A stretch of DNA of 55,883 nt from Ameyamaea chiangmaiensis (GCF_013376175.1 NZ_JABXXR010000007.1:1-55883); one strand, 5' to 3'; shown: positions 31,416 through 38,181, counted from the stretch's first letter. Program-made: numbers and translations. The notes: generated by a model not told the origin, from the letters alone.

Positions 31416-31595
31416 TCATTTCGCCTTGATCTGAAGGATGGACCGGCCTCTGTCTTTCGCCGTCCGGCAAACGACGTCCCCGCGCGCATAGGCATCCGCC
31501 TCTGTCATCGGCGCACCCGGCAACGGTATGAATTTGCGGTCAGACGCCGAATAGACTGCGATGGCGGTCCACGCAGTGGGGAGACGGATGCTCAT
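31416..31595 (-). CDS. Small early protein, 59 aa
   Basis: This ORF is coupled to the cro-like gene by an ATGA overlap at 31592-31595. It begins MSIRLPTAWTAIAVYSASDR and has a charged C-terminus ending SILQIKAK. It ends 2 bp before the next ATG. No family is recognised. Confidence 0.6.
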   Translation of the reverse strand: MSIRLPTAWTAIAVYSASDRKFIPLPGAPMTEADAYARGDVVCRTAKDRGRSILQIKAK

Positions 31596-31798
31596 CGCGC
31601 CACCTCGGTGGCCGGGGTGCGGGCGAACAGGTCCGGGCGCAGTTCTTCGCGCGGGATGTCGAATACTGCCTCAATAGTGGGGCAGTGGTGGGGAGGAATG
31701 GTTTTCCACCCAAGCACTGTCGAGTGCGATTTCAACCCAACAGCTTCAGCTACCCGCTTACAGCCGCCAGCCAACTTAATGAGTTCCGAAGGTTCCAT
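31592..31798 (-). CDS. Cro-like repressor (YdaS/Cro type), 68 aa
   Basis: MEPSELIKLAGGCKRVAEAVGLKSHSTVLGW... is the usual Cro/YdaS form: a short helix, GG, then helix-turn-helix and W-K-x-I-P-P. ATG 31798 lies only 6 bp from the operator, with no Shine-Dalgarno sequence, so the mRNA may be leaderless. It faces the CI-like gene divergently across the operators. Confidence 0.8.
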   Translation of the reverse strand: MEPSELIKLAGGCKRVAEAVGLKSHSTVLGWKTIPPHHCPTIEAVFDIPREELRPDLFARTPATEVAR

Positions 31799-31804
31799 GG
31801 AGAG

Positions 31805-31862
31805 AAATGTCGCACATACCGACATTTAACGTCAACACGAAATGTCGCTCCGTGCGACCCAT
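31805..31862. promoter_or_regulatory. Immunity operator region OR-like, with cro promoter
   Basis: Two 23-bp operators: 31805-31827 (AAATGTCG-N7-CGACATTT, perfect) and 31840-31862 (AAATGTCG-N7-CGACCCAT, imperfect right half). Their centres are 35 bp apart. Between them, on the minus strand, TTGACG (31835-31830) is followed after 17 bp by CGACAT inside the proximal operator, so repressor binding would cover the cro promoter. The same module recurs at 33426-33483. Confidence 0.8.
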
Positions 31863-31891
31863 GCTATTTTTGCGCCTGCCATCATATTCCG

Positions 31892-32254
31892 ATGAGTGAC
31901 TTACGCACTATGGGTGACCGGTTGCGCAGCCTCCGCAAGAGCCGGGGGCTCGTCCAGGCTGTTGCCGCGGAGGCGGTCGGGATCAGCCGGAATCACCTAA
32001 CTGAGATTGAGAACGGGAAAGATCCAGGGTTCCAGACCTTTTGCGCGCTAGCCGATTTCTACGGTGTCTCCATGGATTATCTTTATCGAGGCACGACGCT
32101 TGTCGCGATCGAGAATCCTGAGGATGTGGCCCATGGTCCGGAGGAGAGCCGTCTCCTCAGGATCTGGAGAGGTGTGGATGATTGCCACAGGCAACGGATG
32201 ATGGACGGCCTTTTGGCTGAGCTTCTTGCTAAGTCCAAATCCAGTGCTGCCTGA
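31892..32254 (+). CDS. CI-like repressor, XRE family, 120 aa
   Basis: ATG 31892 opens MGDRLRSLRKSRGLVQAVAA followed by GISRNHLTEIENGKDPGF and CALADFYGVSMDYLYRG, a standard XRE helix-turn-helix (residues about 8-65). A helical C-terminal part (RLLRIWRGVDDCHRQRMMDGLLAELL) probably mediates dimerisation. No LexA/CI peptidase domain with catalytic Ser-Lys is visible, so induction would not use classical RecA-stimulated autocleavage. Divergent from cro. Confidence 0.82.
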   Translation: MSDLRTMGDRLRSLRKSRGLVQAVAAEAVGISRNHLTEIENGKDPGFQTFCALADFYGVSMDYLYRGTTLVAIENPEDVAHGPEESRLLRIWRGVDDCHRQRMMDGLLAELLAKSKSSAA

Positions 32255-32373
32255 CCCATCACCCCACTCGACCCGTTCCCTGTTCCGCATGCTGCATCAT
32301 GTCGAGAACAGAAACAGAACGCAATATGTTTTCTATGGTGTGGGGGCGGGGCTAAATCACAGGGAGTGCGAAT

Positions 32374-32646
32374 ATGAGCGAACATCAGGTATATAAATTA
32401 CCGGAAGCGCTTGAAAAAAAGGGCATAACGTTAAAATGCCCGGTTTGTGGAAGTGAAAACTTTATGGTCAGCGACAGTCTTCGCGATTATTTGGTCCCTG
32501 CCATAGACAAAGACTCTGGTTTCAAGGTAAATTTTGATAAAGGTTTGCCAGTTTATTCATTGATATGTGAAAATTGTTCATACGTTCTCAATTTCTCGAT
32601 CCAAATAGCTGAGACGATTATCGATGGCATCCCCTCTAAAGAATAA
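32374..32646 (+). CDS. AT-rich zinc-ribbon moron candidate, 90 aa
   Basis: TLKCPVCGSENF and SLICENCSYVL form two CxxC knuckles; the rest is an ordinary small globular protein. Base composition is far more AT-rich than the surrounding genes, suggesting separate acquisition. It lies between the CI-like gene and the second operator, a region usually expressed in lysogens. Its last 23 bp overlap the next gene. The function is unknown. Confidence 0.65.
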   Translation: MSEHQVYKLPEALEKKGITLKCPVCGSENFMVSDSLRDYLVPAIDKDSGFKVNFDKGLPVYSLICENCSYVLNFSIQIAETIIDGIPSKE

Positions 32647-32956
32647 TCCGCATTTGATATTGGTGCAGGGCGGGGGTGCCTCCGCTGGCGAGTCGCCGCC
32701 TAAACCGACCATTGACGGCGGCGATGAACCTCCCCATGATTCGATTATGCAAGCGCGTGTAGCCGTTCTGGAACAGATCGCCAAGGATACGAAGGCGCCT
32801 CTCGATAGGATCGAGAAGCGCATGGATCGTATCGACACGCGCTTTGACAAGTTCGATGAGCGGCATGACCGCGATTTCCGGCTCACGTTTGGTGCGCTGA
32901 TTACGACCGCGCTCGGACTCGCCGCCCTGATGGCAAAAGGGTTTCACTGGTTCTGA
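32624..32956 (+). CDS. Coiled-coil protein with C-terminal TM helix, 110 aa
   Basis: A Gly/Pro-rich N-terminus, a coiled coil (ARVAVLEQIAKDTKAPLDRIEKR, then MDRIDTRFDKFDERHDRD), and one hydrophobic helix (FGALITTALGLAALMAKGFHWF). This layout occurs in holin-like and superinfection-exclusion proteins. Its lysogenic location, just before a terminator, favours a prophage-expressed role. Confidence 0.6.
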   Translation: MASPLKNNPHLILVQGGGASAGESPPKPTIDGGDEPPHDSIMQARVAVLEQIAKDTKAPLDRIEKRMDRIDTRFDKFDERHDRDFRLTFGALITTALGLAALMAKGFHWF

Positions 32957-32987
32957 TCGCAGGCGTCACACCCCGAGGCCAACCCCC

Positions 32988-33009
32988 TCCCGCTCCGGCG
33001 GGATTTTTT
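32988..33009. terminator. Rho-independent terminator after the CI operon
   Basis: TCCCGC, a 4-nt loop and GCGGGA (32988-33003) are followed by six Ts. It ends rightward transcription of the CI - zinc-ribbon - coiled-coil group. The hairpin lies just before the convergent end of the lipoprotein gene, which overlaps the T-run. Confidence 0.82.
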
Positions 33010-33361
33010 ATGACTTGGGAGCGGGCGCTCCAGGGCATGACTTCTCAGCTTCCACGCGATGGATAGCGTCCATTTTGCCCTTTTCGAGCGCCAGAGTGCG
33101 AGACACGTCAGACCCACTCAGTTCTGAAAGTGGGACGCCAAGCGCAATGACGCCCCAGGTATCAGTCTTGTGTGCCCGGTGCTGCTTATCGGAAAGCGCC
33201 GTTAGCATGTCCGTCTCGCGCACTTCCGATTGCCCAAGCTCACTGCATGACTGGCTGGCATATGCAGTATCAGCCACATAGGTCGGCTGTATATGCTCCG
33301 GGCTGCTGGCGCATGCCGTTAAAGTGGCGACAAATCCAAGTGTAGTCAGTTGCTTGCGCAT
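33008..33361 (-). CDS. Phage-encoded lipoprotein, 117 aa
   Basis: MRKQLTTLGFVATLTAC has a lipobox LTAC (Cys17). The mature part carries two further cysteines (about residues 39 and 109) and a hydrophobic patch WGVIALGVPLSEL, in a form common to small outer-membrane lipoproteins of unknown function. It runs convergent to the CI operon and is likely expressed in the lysogen; surface exclusion is possible but unproven. Confidence 0.7.
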   Translation of the reverse strand: MRKQLTTLGFVATLTACASSPEHIQPTYVADTAYASQSCSELGQSEVRETDMLTALSDKQHRAHKTDTWGVIALGVPLSELSGSDVSRTLALEKGKMDAIHRVEAEKSCPGAPAPKS

Positions 33362-33425
33362 TGCGTCCTCCGATCACGGCAGAGTGTCACAAAATCTATC
33401 GAAGCGCGACACGAACCTCCGAGAG

Positions 33426-33483
33426 AAATGTCGGTGTAGACGACATTTACGGTTGACCATGAGTGTCGGTATATGCGACATAA
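33426..33483. promoter_or_regulatory. Second immunity operator region, OL-like, with early rightward promoter
   Basis: Operators at 33426-33448 (AAATGTCG-N7-CGACATTT, perfect) and 33461-33483 (GAGTGTCG-N7-CGACATAA) have centres 35 bp apart, exactly as at the cro region. TTGACC (33453-33458) lies 4 bp after the first and 2 bp before the second, followed after 17 bp by CGACAT. The geometry is identical to the cro module, in the opposite orientation, driving the rightward operon. Confidence 0.8.
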
Positions 33484-33528
33484 TACCCATCAACACCGCC
33501 CGCGCCGCCGGGCCTGGAGGATGGGAAG

Positions 33529-34035
33529 ATGCAGACCAGCGCCGAGAACAAGAAATACGAGTTCGTCGATGGCGACACGAAGAAGGTGTCTGGGCGCACG
33601 CTCCATCGCATCCGCGCTCTCGCTGCGATTGCCGCCGTCGGCGTTCAGGCCGGTGATCTGGGTGGTTACGTCGAGACTGAGGCGAACTTAGCGGTCTCCG
33701 GCAACGCGTGGGTCTCCGGCGACGCGTGGGTCTCCGGCAACGCGCGGGTCTACGGCAACGCGTGGGTCTCCGGCGACGCGCGGGTTGAGCCGCGCATTCA
33801 TATTGGCTGGTGCAGCATCGTTGGGTCTGAAGCCGGAACACTGACATGGTTCCGCACGAAAGAGGGAGTGAGCGTCAATCGTGGATGCTTTAACGGCACG
33901 CTTGATGAGTTCGAGGCGCGTGTTGCAAGCCATCATGGTGACAGCCAAGCAGGGCGAGAATATCAGGCGCTCATTGCATTCGTGAAATTGCGCACGGCGG
34001 TCTGGCACAAATTCAAAGAACAGGCGGCCGCCTAA
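33529..34035 (+). CDS. Hexapeptide-repeat protein opening the rightward early operon, 168 aa
   Basis: After GDLGGYVETEANLAV come five tandem V-S/Y-G-N/D-A-W/R hexads (residues about 56-85), the period of left-handed beta-helices. A 70-residue helical end follows (DEFEARVASHHGDSQAGREY and VWHKFKEQ). GGAGGATGGGAAG precedes the ATG. As the first gene under the OL-like promoter it occupies the position of lambda N, but no antiterminator motif is visible. Such repeat proteins occur in phages without a known function. Confidence 0.65.
   Translation: MQTSAENKKYEFVDGDTKKVSGRTLHRIRALAAIAAVGVQAGDLGGYVETEANLAVSGNAWVSGDAWVSGNARVYGNAWVSGDARVEPRIHIGWCSIVGSEAGTLTWFRTKEGVSVNRGCFNGTLDEFEARVASHHGDSQAGREYQALIAFVKLRTAVWHKFKEQAAA
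33693..33782 (+). repeat. Five tandem 18-bp in-frame repeats
   Basis: Units of GGTCTCCGGCAACGCGTG with only small changes (A/G at the 11th base, T/C near the end, one C to A) run head-to-tail five times without gaps. The low divergence at DNA level suggests recent slippage, so copy number may vary among relatives. Confidence 0.9.
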
Positions 34036-34113
34036 GCACCCGCTTCACGCTGGGCCGCTGCGCGCGACCCAGACGAAGCCGGTGTCCGGCAAGCATTCAA
34101 CGGAATAGGTGAT

Positions 34114-34389
34114 GTGATGATCGCAATACCTAAAGACCTGCGCGATAAGCATTATGACCGCGCGCAGATGGTTCTCTTTCTGACGGCCCTCAAGGAAAGC
34201 TTTGAGCGCCAGTCTGACCCCGACGCGGTGCTGGAGGATATGGGCATCGCGCTGAACGACGCGCTGTCCAATGCCGAAAAGCTGGCGTCTGAAGAGGTCG
34301 AGCGGCAGGGCATGCGCGACTGGCTCGACGCCGAGCCGTACACCCGCGCCGACCACGCGCGCTCACTCCGGATGGAGGGCGTGCTGTGA
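34114..34389 (+). CDS. Small early phage protein, 91 aa
   Basis: A mostly helical, acidic protein (YDRAQMVLFLTALKESFERQ, DALSNAEKLASEEVERQGMRD). It begins the run of tightly coupled small genes; its end overlaps the next GTG start by 4 bp. The function is unknown. Confidence 0.6.
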   Translation: MMIAIPKDLRDKHYDRAQMVLFLTALKESFERQSDPDAVLEDMGIALNDALSNAEKLASEEVERQGMRDWLDAEPYTRADHARSLRMEGVL

Positions 34390-34580
34390 AGATCGAGGAA
34401 GCCAACGAAGTGGGCGCGACCCTGCAAGAGGCCCGTCGCGTCCTTAAGGAGATTCACATCTCCAACGAGATCAAGAATCGAGAATTGGCTGCAAGCGTCG
34501 ACGATCTGATCGGCCGATGCGAGGGGGCTCTCTGGACGATGATGCAGGAGACGCGCGAATTGGTGGGAGAGCCCGCATGA
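34386..34580 (+). CDS. Small helical early protein, 64 aa
   Basis: Starts at GTG 34386, overlapping the previous stop, and ends in an ATGA overlap with the next gene. It is a charged, probably coiled-coil protein (EEANEVGATLQEARRVLKEI). Unknown function. Confidence 0.6.
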   Translation: MKIEEANEVGATLQEARRVLKEIHISNEIKNRELAASVDDLIGRCEGALWTMMQETRELVGEPA

Positions 34581-35014
34581 CCGGGAAATGGACGCCGGGT
34601 CCATGGGGATGGTTTGGTTATGCCGGAGGGATCCCCGAAGTCTATCTAGCAACGACGCACTCAGGACGCAGGTACGTCATGGGGTTCAAGCGTTGGGGCA
34701 TGAAAGGCGCTCAGCCGCAGTTCCAGCCAGAAGGACGCGGTCTAGTCGATGCAAGCAAGCTGCTTCAATTTGAGGTTGGCGACCGATCTGTCCGTGGGGT
34801 TGAAGAAGCCCGCAAGAACGGCAGTGTCTACCGACTGGATATTCGCGGGATCGATTGTCCCGATGCTCGCCTGATCTCCGCCTCCCCTGATTTGGCCGAG
34901 GCGCTTGACGAAATCATGAACTATCAAGGCGGTGCCGACAGCGCTTTGGATGACCCTTATATTGTGGAGCGCGCCCGCGCTGCTCTCGCAAAAGCGAAGG
35001 GAGAGCCCGCATGA
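34577..35014 (+). CDS. Phage protein with PDARLISASPDL motif, 145 aa
   Basis: ATG 34577 overlaps the upstream stop. The N-terminal MTGKWTPGPWGWF and the C-terminal CPDARLISASPDLAEALDEI-type segment are a recurring pairing in phage early-region proteins whose role is not known. The C-terminal part is helical. It is coupled to the next gene (ATGA). Confidence 0.68.
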   Translation: MTGKWTPGPWGWFGYAGGIPEVYLATTHSGRRYVMGFKRWGMKGAQPQFQPEGRGLVDASKLLQFEVGDRSVRGVEEARKNGSVYRLDIRGIDCPDARLISASPDLAEALDEIMNYQGGADSALDDPYIVERARAALAKAKGEPA

Positions 35015-35232
35015 GCGGCGATAAAACCCTGTCACAGCGCTACGCGGATGCACGGCGCACGGCTGAGGCGAACCGCAAGATGGCAGCGATGATGCGTGCG
35101 TTCGGGCCGATCCCGAACAACGTCGACTTCGCGGCTCAGGCAGAGGAAGCGGACCGCAACGCCCGGTACTATGGCGAGCGTGTGCGCGGGCTGCGGATAC
35201 CGCTGCGGGTTGTGCAGGGAGGGGTGGCGTGA
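35011..35232 (+). CDS. Small early phage protein, 73 aa
   Basis: A basic/helical protein (TLSQRYADARRTAEANRKMA, QAEEADRNARYYGERVRGL) with four-base overlaps on both sides. It lies directly before the YqaJ-type nuclease. Unknown function. Confidence 0.55.
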   Translation: MSGDKTLSQRYADARRTAEANRKMAAMMRAFGPIPNNVDFAAQAEEADRNARYYGERVRGLRIPLRVVQGGVA

Positions 35233-35909
35233 AGATTTATCACGATCTCCAGCAGGGAACAGAGGAATGGTTGCAGGCACGTTGCGGCGTGCTGACAGCC
35301 AGCACGATTGGACAGCTTCTGACTACGACCGGCAAATCAGCCAAGAACGATAAGTCGCGACGTCTGGTGATGGATCTTCTCTCGCAGCGGATTACCGGGA
35401 TTGCCGAGCCTGTGCATCAGAACGCCGCAATGCTGCGCGGGCATGATGATGAGAGCGAGGCCAAGCTGCTTTACTCGCGTGAAGTGGCGATTGTGGATGA
35501 AGTGGGGTTTGTCACTGAGGATAAATGGGGATTCACCCTTGGCTATTCACCGGATGGCCTCGTTGGCGACGACGGCCTGATCGAGGTCAAGTCGCGTGCG
35601 CACGCGCTTCAAGCGCAGACGATCATCGATCAGGTCGTGCCTGCTGAATACATGGCGCAGATACAGACGGGATTGCTCGTGACGCAGCGCAAATGGTGCG
35701 ATTTCATCAGCTACCCAGCTATGGGCGGCGGGAAAATGATGGTTCTGCGCGTCCTTCCTGATCCTGCCATGCATGCCAGGCTTCTGGATGCAGCGCGGTC
35801 ATTCGAGAGCGAAGTGAGCCAACGGCAAGCGGAATATGACGCGGCCCTGAACAATGCAGGCATCCGGTTTTTTGACACCGTGCGCCGCGAAGAACTGGAG
35901 ATTGTGTGA
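35229..35909 (+). CDS. YqaJ/lambda-exonuclease-like recombinase nuclease, 226 aa
   Basis: Starts at GTG 35229. QQGTEEWLQARCGVLTAST matches the YqaJ domain start, and NAAMLRGHDDESEAKLLY gives the conserved RG/E region. YSPDGLVGDDGLIEVKSR carries the D-x-E-x-K-type catalytic core of PD-(D/E)XK nucleases, followed by EYMAQIQTGLLVT. It is the Red-alpha counterpart, resecting double-strand ends for phage recombination. The next gene is its likely partner. Confidence 0.85.
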   Translation: MKIYHDLQQGTEEWLQARCGVLTASTIGQLLTTTGKSAKNDKSRRLVMDLLSQRITGIAEPVHQNAAMLRGHDDESEAKLLYSREVAIVDEVGFVTEDKWGFTLGYSPDGLVGDDGLIEVKSRAHALQAQTIIDQVVPAEYMAQIQTGLLVTQRKWCDFISYPAMGGGKMMVLRVLPDPAMHARLLDAARSFESEVSQRQAEYDAALNNAGIRFFDTVRREELEIV

Positions 35910-36583
35910 TGTCGGATATTGCTGAAACGGTTGCGCCGAACAGCGACCAGATCACCGCTGATGATCTGCGTGCCGGGCCGTGGACGATTACCGTGACATC
36001 GGTGCGGGTGAATAAGGCGGAAGATCAGCCGGTCTCGATCTTCTATGAAAATTGCGGAAAGAAGCCGTTCAAGCCCTGCAAGACAATGCGCCGCGTTCTT
36101 CTCGAACTGTGGGGACCGAACTCGATTGAGTACGTCGGCAAGACGTTGACGGTCTATCGGGACGCAAACGTGTCGTTCGGCAAGGATAAGACCGGCGGCG
36201 TTCGCATAAGTCACCTGTCGCACATCCCTGAGCAGCGGCAGGTTTCAGTGATTACCACGAAGGGAAGGCGCGGCCTGTATCTGGTCAAGCCTCTCCGCGT
36301 CGACATCCAGACGCTTCAGGAGCGGCGAGAGTATGAGGCAAAGCCAAGCAATGACGCGGTGCCGGATGTGGCTGCACGCGCCAACGCATGGGTGGACAAG
36401 ACGCTAGCCGAGATCGGCCAGATTGCCAGCATGGGCGACCTGGAGGCGTTCACCGGGTCGTCTGCATACATGAATGGCATGAAGGCGATCCGCCCAATGT
36501 TGCCGGATCGGGCCGCAGAGATCGACGCTGCGGTTCAACGCTCCTTGGGGGTATTGGGCGATCCGTTCGCAGCCACCGCATGA
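35909..36583 (+). CDS. Unknown partner of the YqaJ nuclease, candidate annealing/ssDNA protein, 224 aa
   Basis: ATG 35909 overlaps the nuclease stop. The N-terminal 130 residues (LRAGPWTITVTSVRVNKAED, PVSIFYENCGKKPFKPC and LLELWGPNSIEYVGKTLTVY) have an OB-like beta pattern. The C-terminal part is helical (AARANAWVDKTLAEIGQI, GMKAIRPMLPDRAAEIDAAV). Exonuclease genes of this type usually precede an annealing protein (Red-beta, RecT or Erf), but none of those motifs is visible here. Its role as a single-strand annealing or binding protein is inference from position. Confidence 0.55.
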   Translation: MSDIAETVAPNSDQITADDLRAGPWTITVTSVRVNKAEDQPVSIFYENCGKKPFKPCKTMRRVLLELWGPNSIEYVGKTLTVYRDANVSFGKDKTGGVRISHLSHIPEQRQVSVITTKGRRGLYLVKPLRVDIQTLQERREYEAKPSNDAVPDVAARANAWVDKTLAEIGQIASMGDLEAFTGSSAYMNGMKAIRPMLPDRAAEIDAAVQRSLGVLGDPFAATA

Positions 36584-36645
36584 ACGCCATCCCCCTACAC
36601 ATCCCGCGCAAACAGTCGCGGGAGCACGAGAGAAAATCGAAATGA
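36580..36645 (+). CDS. Very short coupled ORF, 21 aa
   Basis: ATG 36580 lies in an ATGA overlap with the preceding stop, and its TGA overlaps the next ATG in the same way. The peptide is basic (PLHIPRKQSREHERKSK). It may be a real micropeptide or only a translational relay between its neighbours. Confidence 0.35.
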   Translation: MNAIPLHIPRKQSREHERKSK

Positions 36646-36821
36646 ACAGAGAAACAATCACCATAGCCGTCGAAGAGGCTTTGCGGTTTGTAGAGCGCGC
36701 AAATGCTCTTCTCGACACTCCTAAAGATAACATTTGGCCGACCCCCAAGGAGAGTGGGGCTTGTCGGCGGTCCTCAATGGACCTGACGCGCGCCCTTGCA
36801 GAGATGCGTAAACCTGGATGA
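36642..36821 (+). CDS. Small early phage protein, 59 aa
   Basis: Coupled on both sides by ATGA. It begins MNRETITIAVEEALRFVERA, carries DTPKDNIWPTPKESGACRR, and ends in a helix (DLTRALAEMRKPG). Similar short helical proteins are common in phage early operons. Unknown function. Confidence 0.55.
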   Translation: MNRETITIAVEEALRFVERANALLDTPKDNIWPTPKESGACRRSSMDLTRALAEMRKPG

Positions 36822-36895
36822 CCCGTTTCCTGCGATGCCTCGCCACGTGGTGGCGGGATGGGCGTACGGGACGCGGGTGGAGAGTGAGACGATGA
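36818..36895 (+). CDS. Very short basic ORF, 25 aa
   Basis: Starts and stops in ATGA overlaps with its neighbours. It is a Trp/Arg-rich peptide (MTRFLRCLATWWRDGRTGR). Possibly a relay ORF; the protein itself is unproven. Confidence 0.3.
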   Translation: MTRFLRCLATWWRDGRTGRGWRVRR

Positions 36896-37056
36896 CTAAG
36901 AAACAAGCGGCACTTTGCCTATCACCATCTGCTGCGATCTATGCTGCACTTTGGTTCATCAACTGGAAGGCTGTGGCGATCGTATCGTTCTTCTGTGCAG
37001 CGGTAATCGGAATAGTTGCGGTTTGGGCAGCGTGGGTTATGGGAGACTTCGAATGA
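36892..37056 (+). CDS. Small two-TM membrane protein, 54 aa
   Basis: Two hydrophobic helices (residues 7-18, and 21-48: WKAVAIVSFFCAAVIGIVAV) with short polar ends; ATGA overlaps with both neighbours. It is expressed early and could act on the inner membrane, for example in exclusion. Unknown. Confidence 0.55.
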   Translation: MTKKQAALCLSPSAAIYAALWFINWKAVAIVSFFCAAVIGIVAVWAAWVMGDFE

Positions 37057-37298
37057 CCAAACTGAACGAACAGACCCCGCCCACGATCCCGCCGGTCAGC
37101 ACGGCGCACCTGGGCATGCAGCTTTTCACGCGGGAGCAGGTGGCCGAACGGGAGGCGCAAGTGCGCGCGGAGACGATCGAGATGTGCGCTCAGGTTGTAG
37201 AAGATGTGGGGAATGAATGGAGGGGAACTGAATTATCCCCGCCTAACGTGGGCCTCCAATGTGCGGGACGCATCCGCGCCATGGGAGAAAAGCCATGA
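37053..37298 (+). CDS. Small early phage protein, 81 aa
   Basis: Pro/Thr-rich N-terminus, then FTREQVAEREAQVRAETIEM, and a tail with LQCAGRIRAMGEK. The REQVAEREA-type segment and the C-terminal CAxxIRAM are common in phage proteins of unknown function. It ends in an ATGA overlap. Confidence 0.6.
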   Translation: MTKLNEQTPPTIPPVSTAHLGMQLFTREQVAEREAQVRAETIEMCAQVVEDVGNEWRGTELSPPNVGLQCAGRIRAMGEKP

Positions 37299-37477
37299 CC
37301 ACACCACGAACTGACACGGAGCGGCTGGATTGGTGGGAGCGACAGATGTCCCTTGCGGCCTTAGCCCGGGGATTACCTCAGACTACGTTCAAAAGGCCGA
37401 TTGATGCAGTGATGACATCGTCGGGGAGTCTCAACTACCGCGCCGCAATCGACGCCGCCATGTGTGAGGAGCTTTAG
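37295..37477 (+). CDS. Small early phage protein, 60 aa
   Basis: ATG 37295 overlaps the upstream stop. Helical, with DTERLDWWERQMSLAALARG and NYRAAIDAAMCEEL, a pattern seen in short phage proteins often annotated only as hypothetical. Unknown role. Confidence 0.55.
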   Translation: MTTPRTDTERLDWWERQMSLAALARGLPQTTFKRPIDAVMTSSGSLNYRAAIDAAMCEEL

Positions 37478-37480
37478 TCC

Positions 37481-37942
37481 ATGATCATCGCTACGCGCGC
37501 TACACGACAGTGCTACTCCGATATGAAGCAAAGGTGCTTAAATCAGAAGCATGCTCAGTTTAACAACTATGGAGGCAGAGGGATTAATATTTGCGACCGT
37601 TGGTTGATCTCGTTCGACAATTTCTTTTCCGATATGGGAAACAAGCCCAACCTCTGCACATTAGACAGGATTGATAATAATTCTGGATATGACCCGAATA
37701 ATTGTCGGTGGGCCACAGCCATGCAGCAGCGCAAGAATCAGAGGACATGTAATCGAATTTCCTTCAATGGAAGGACTATGGTGTTAACTGATTGGGCCAG
37801 GTTTTTGGGTATAAATGAGCTGACCCTTTCTTATAGGATTGCGGTGGCAAAGTGGGATGTTGAAAGAGCATTTACCACGCCCGTGAGGCGCAAGACGCCC
37901 GCACCTTGTCGGTCCGCCATGGATCAGGAGGGTGGGCGATGA
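37481..37942 (+). CDS. HNH-like homing endonuclease-type protein, 153 aa
   Basis: The core CYSDMKQRCLN, FNNYGGRGINICDRWL, CTLDRIDNNSGYDPNNCRWAT matches a known free-standing phage HNH/AP2-associated family with the YGGRGI-x-x-C-x-R-W signature. A C-terminal NUMOD-like HTH (LTDWARFLGINELTLSYRI) follows. The gene is clearly more AT-rich than its neighbours and breaks the four-base-overlap pattern at its start, both signs of later insertion. It probably cuts DNA at a specific site to spread itself. Confidence 0.75.
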   Translation: MIIATRATRQCYSDMKQRCLNQKHAQFNNYGGRGINICDRWLISFDNFFSDMGNKPNLCTLDRIDNNSGYDPNNCRWATAMQQRKNQRTCNRISFNGRTMVLTDWARFLGINELTLSYRIAVAKWDVERAFTTPVRRKTPAPCRSAMDQEGGR

Positions 37943-38181
37943 GCGAGCGTAAAAGCCTCCTTCGAGAAGCCTACGCTGCATGTTCGCGCCATGCTGATGC
38001 GAAACATAAGGCCGAGGGAGTGGTGCTGGGTATGCAGGTCGAAAGAGCCGGGCTTCAGTATGATCTTGCCGATGCTCTAGGGATGATAACAAAACATGAT
38101 GATGTTCCTTCGTTTGAGTCCATGCTTACGCGTATTCGAGAACTCCGGCTGACATTAAAGCGCAGAGAGGTCGCACCATGA
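37939..38181 (+). CDS. Small early helical protein, 80 aa
   Basis: ATG 37939 overlaps the endonuclease stop. Charged helices (KSLLREAYAACSRHADAKHK, FESMLTRIRELRLTLKRRE), probably coiled-coil. It resembles other small phage early proteins; the function is unknown. Confidence 0.55.
   Translation: MSERKSLLREAYAACSRHADAKHKAEGVVLGMQVERAGLQYDLADALGMITKHDDVPSFESMLTRIRELRLTLKRREVAP

Noticed and set aside
30456-31829. 457-codon plus-strand frame over ssb and the early regulators
   Set aside because: Antisense to ssb and to three coupled genes; no domain pattern.
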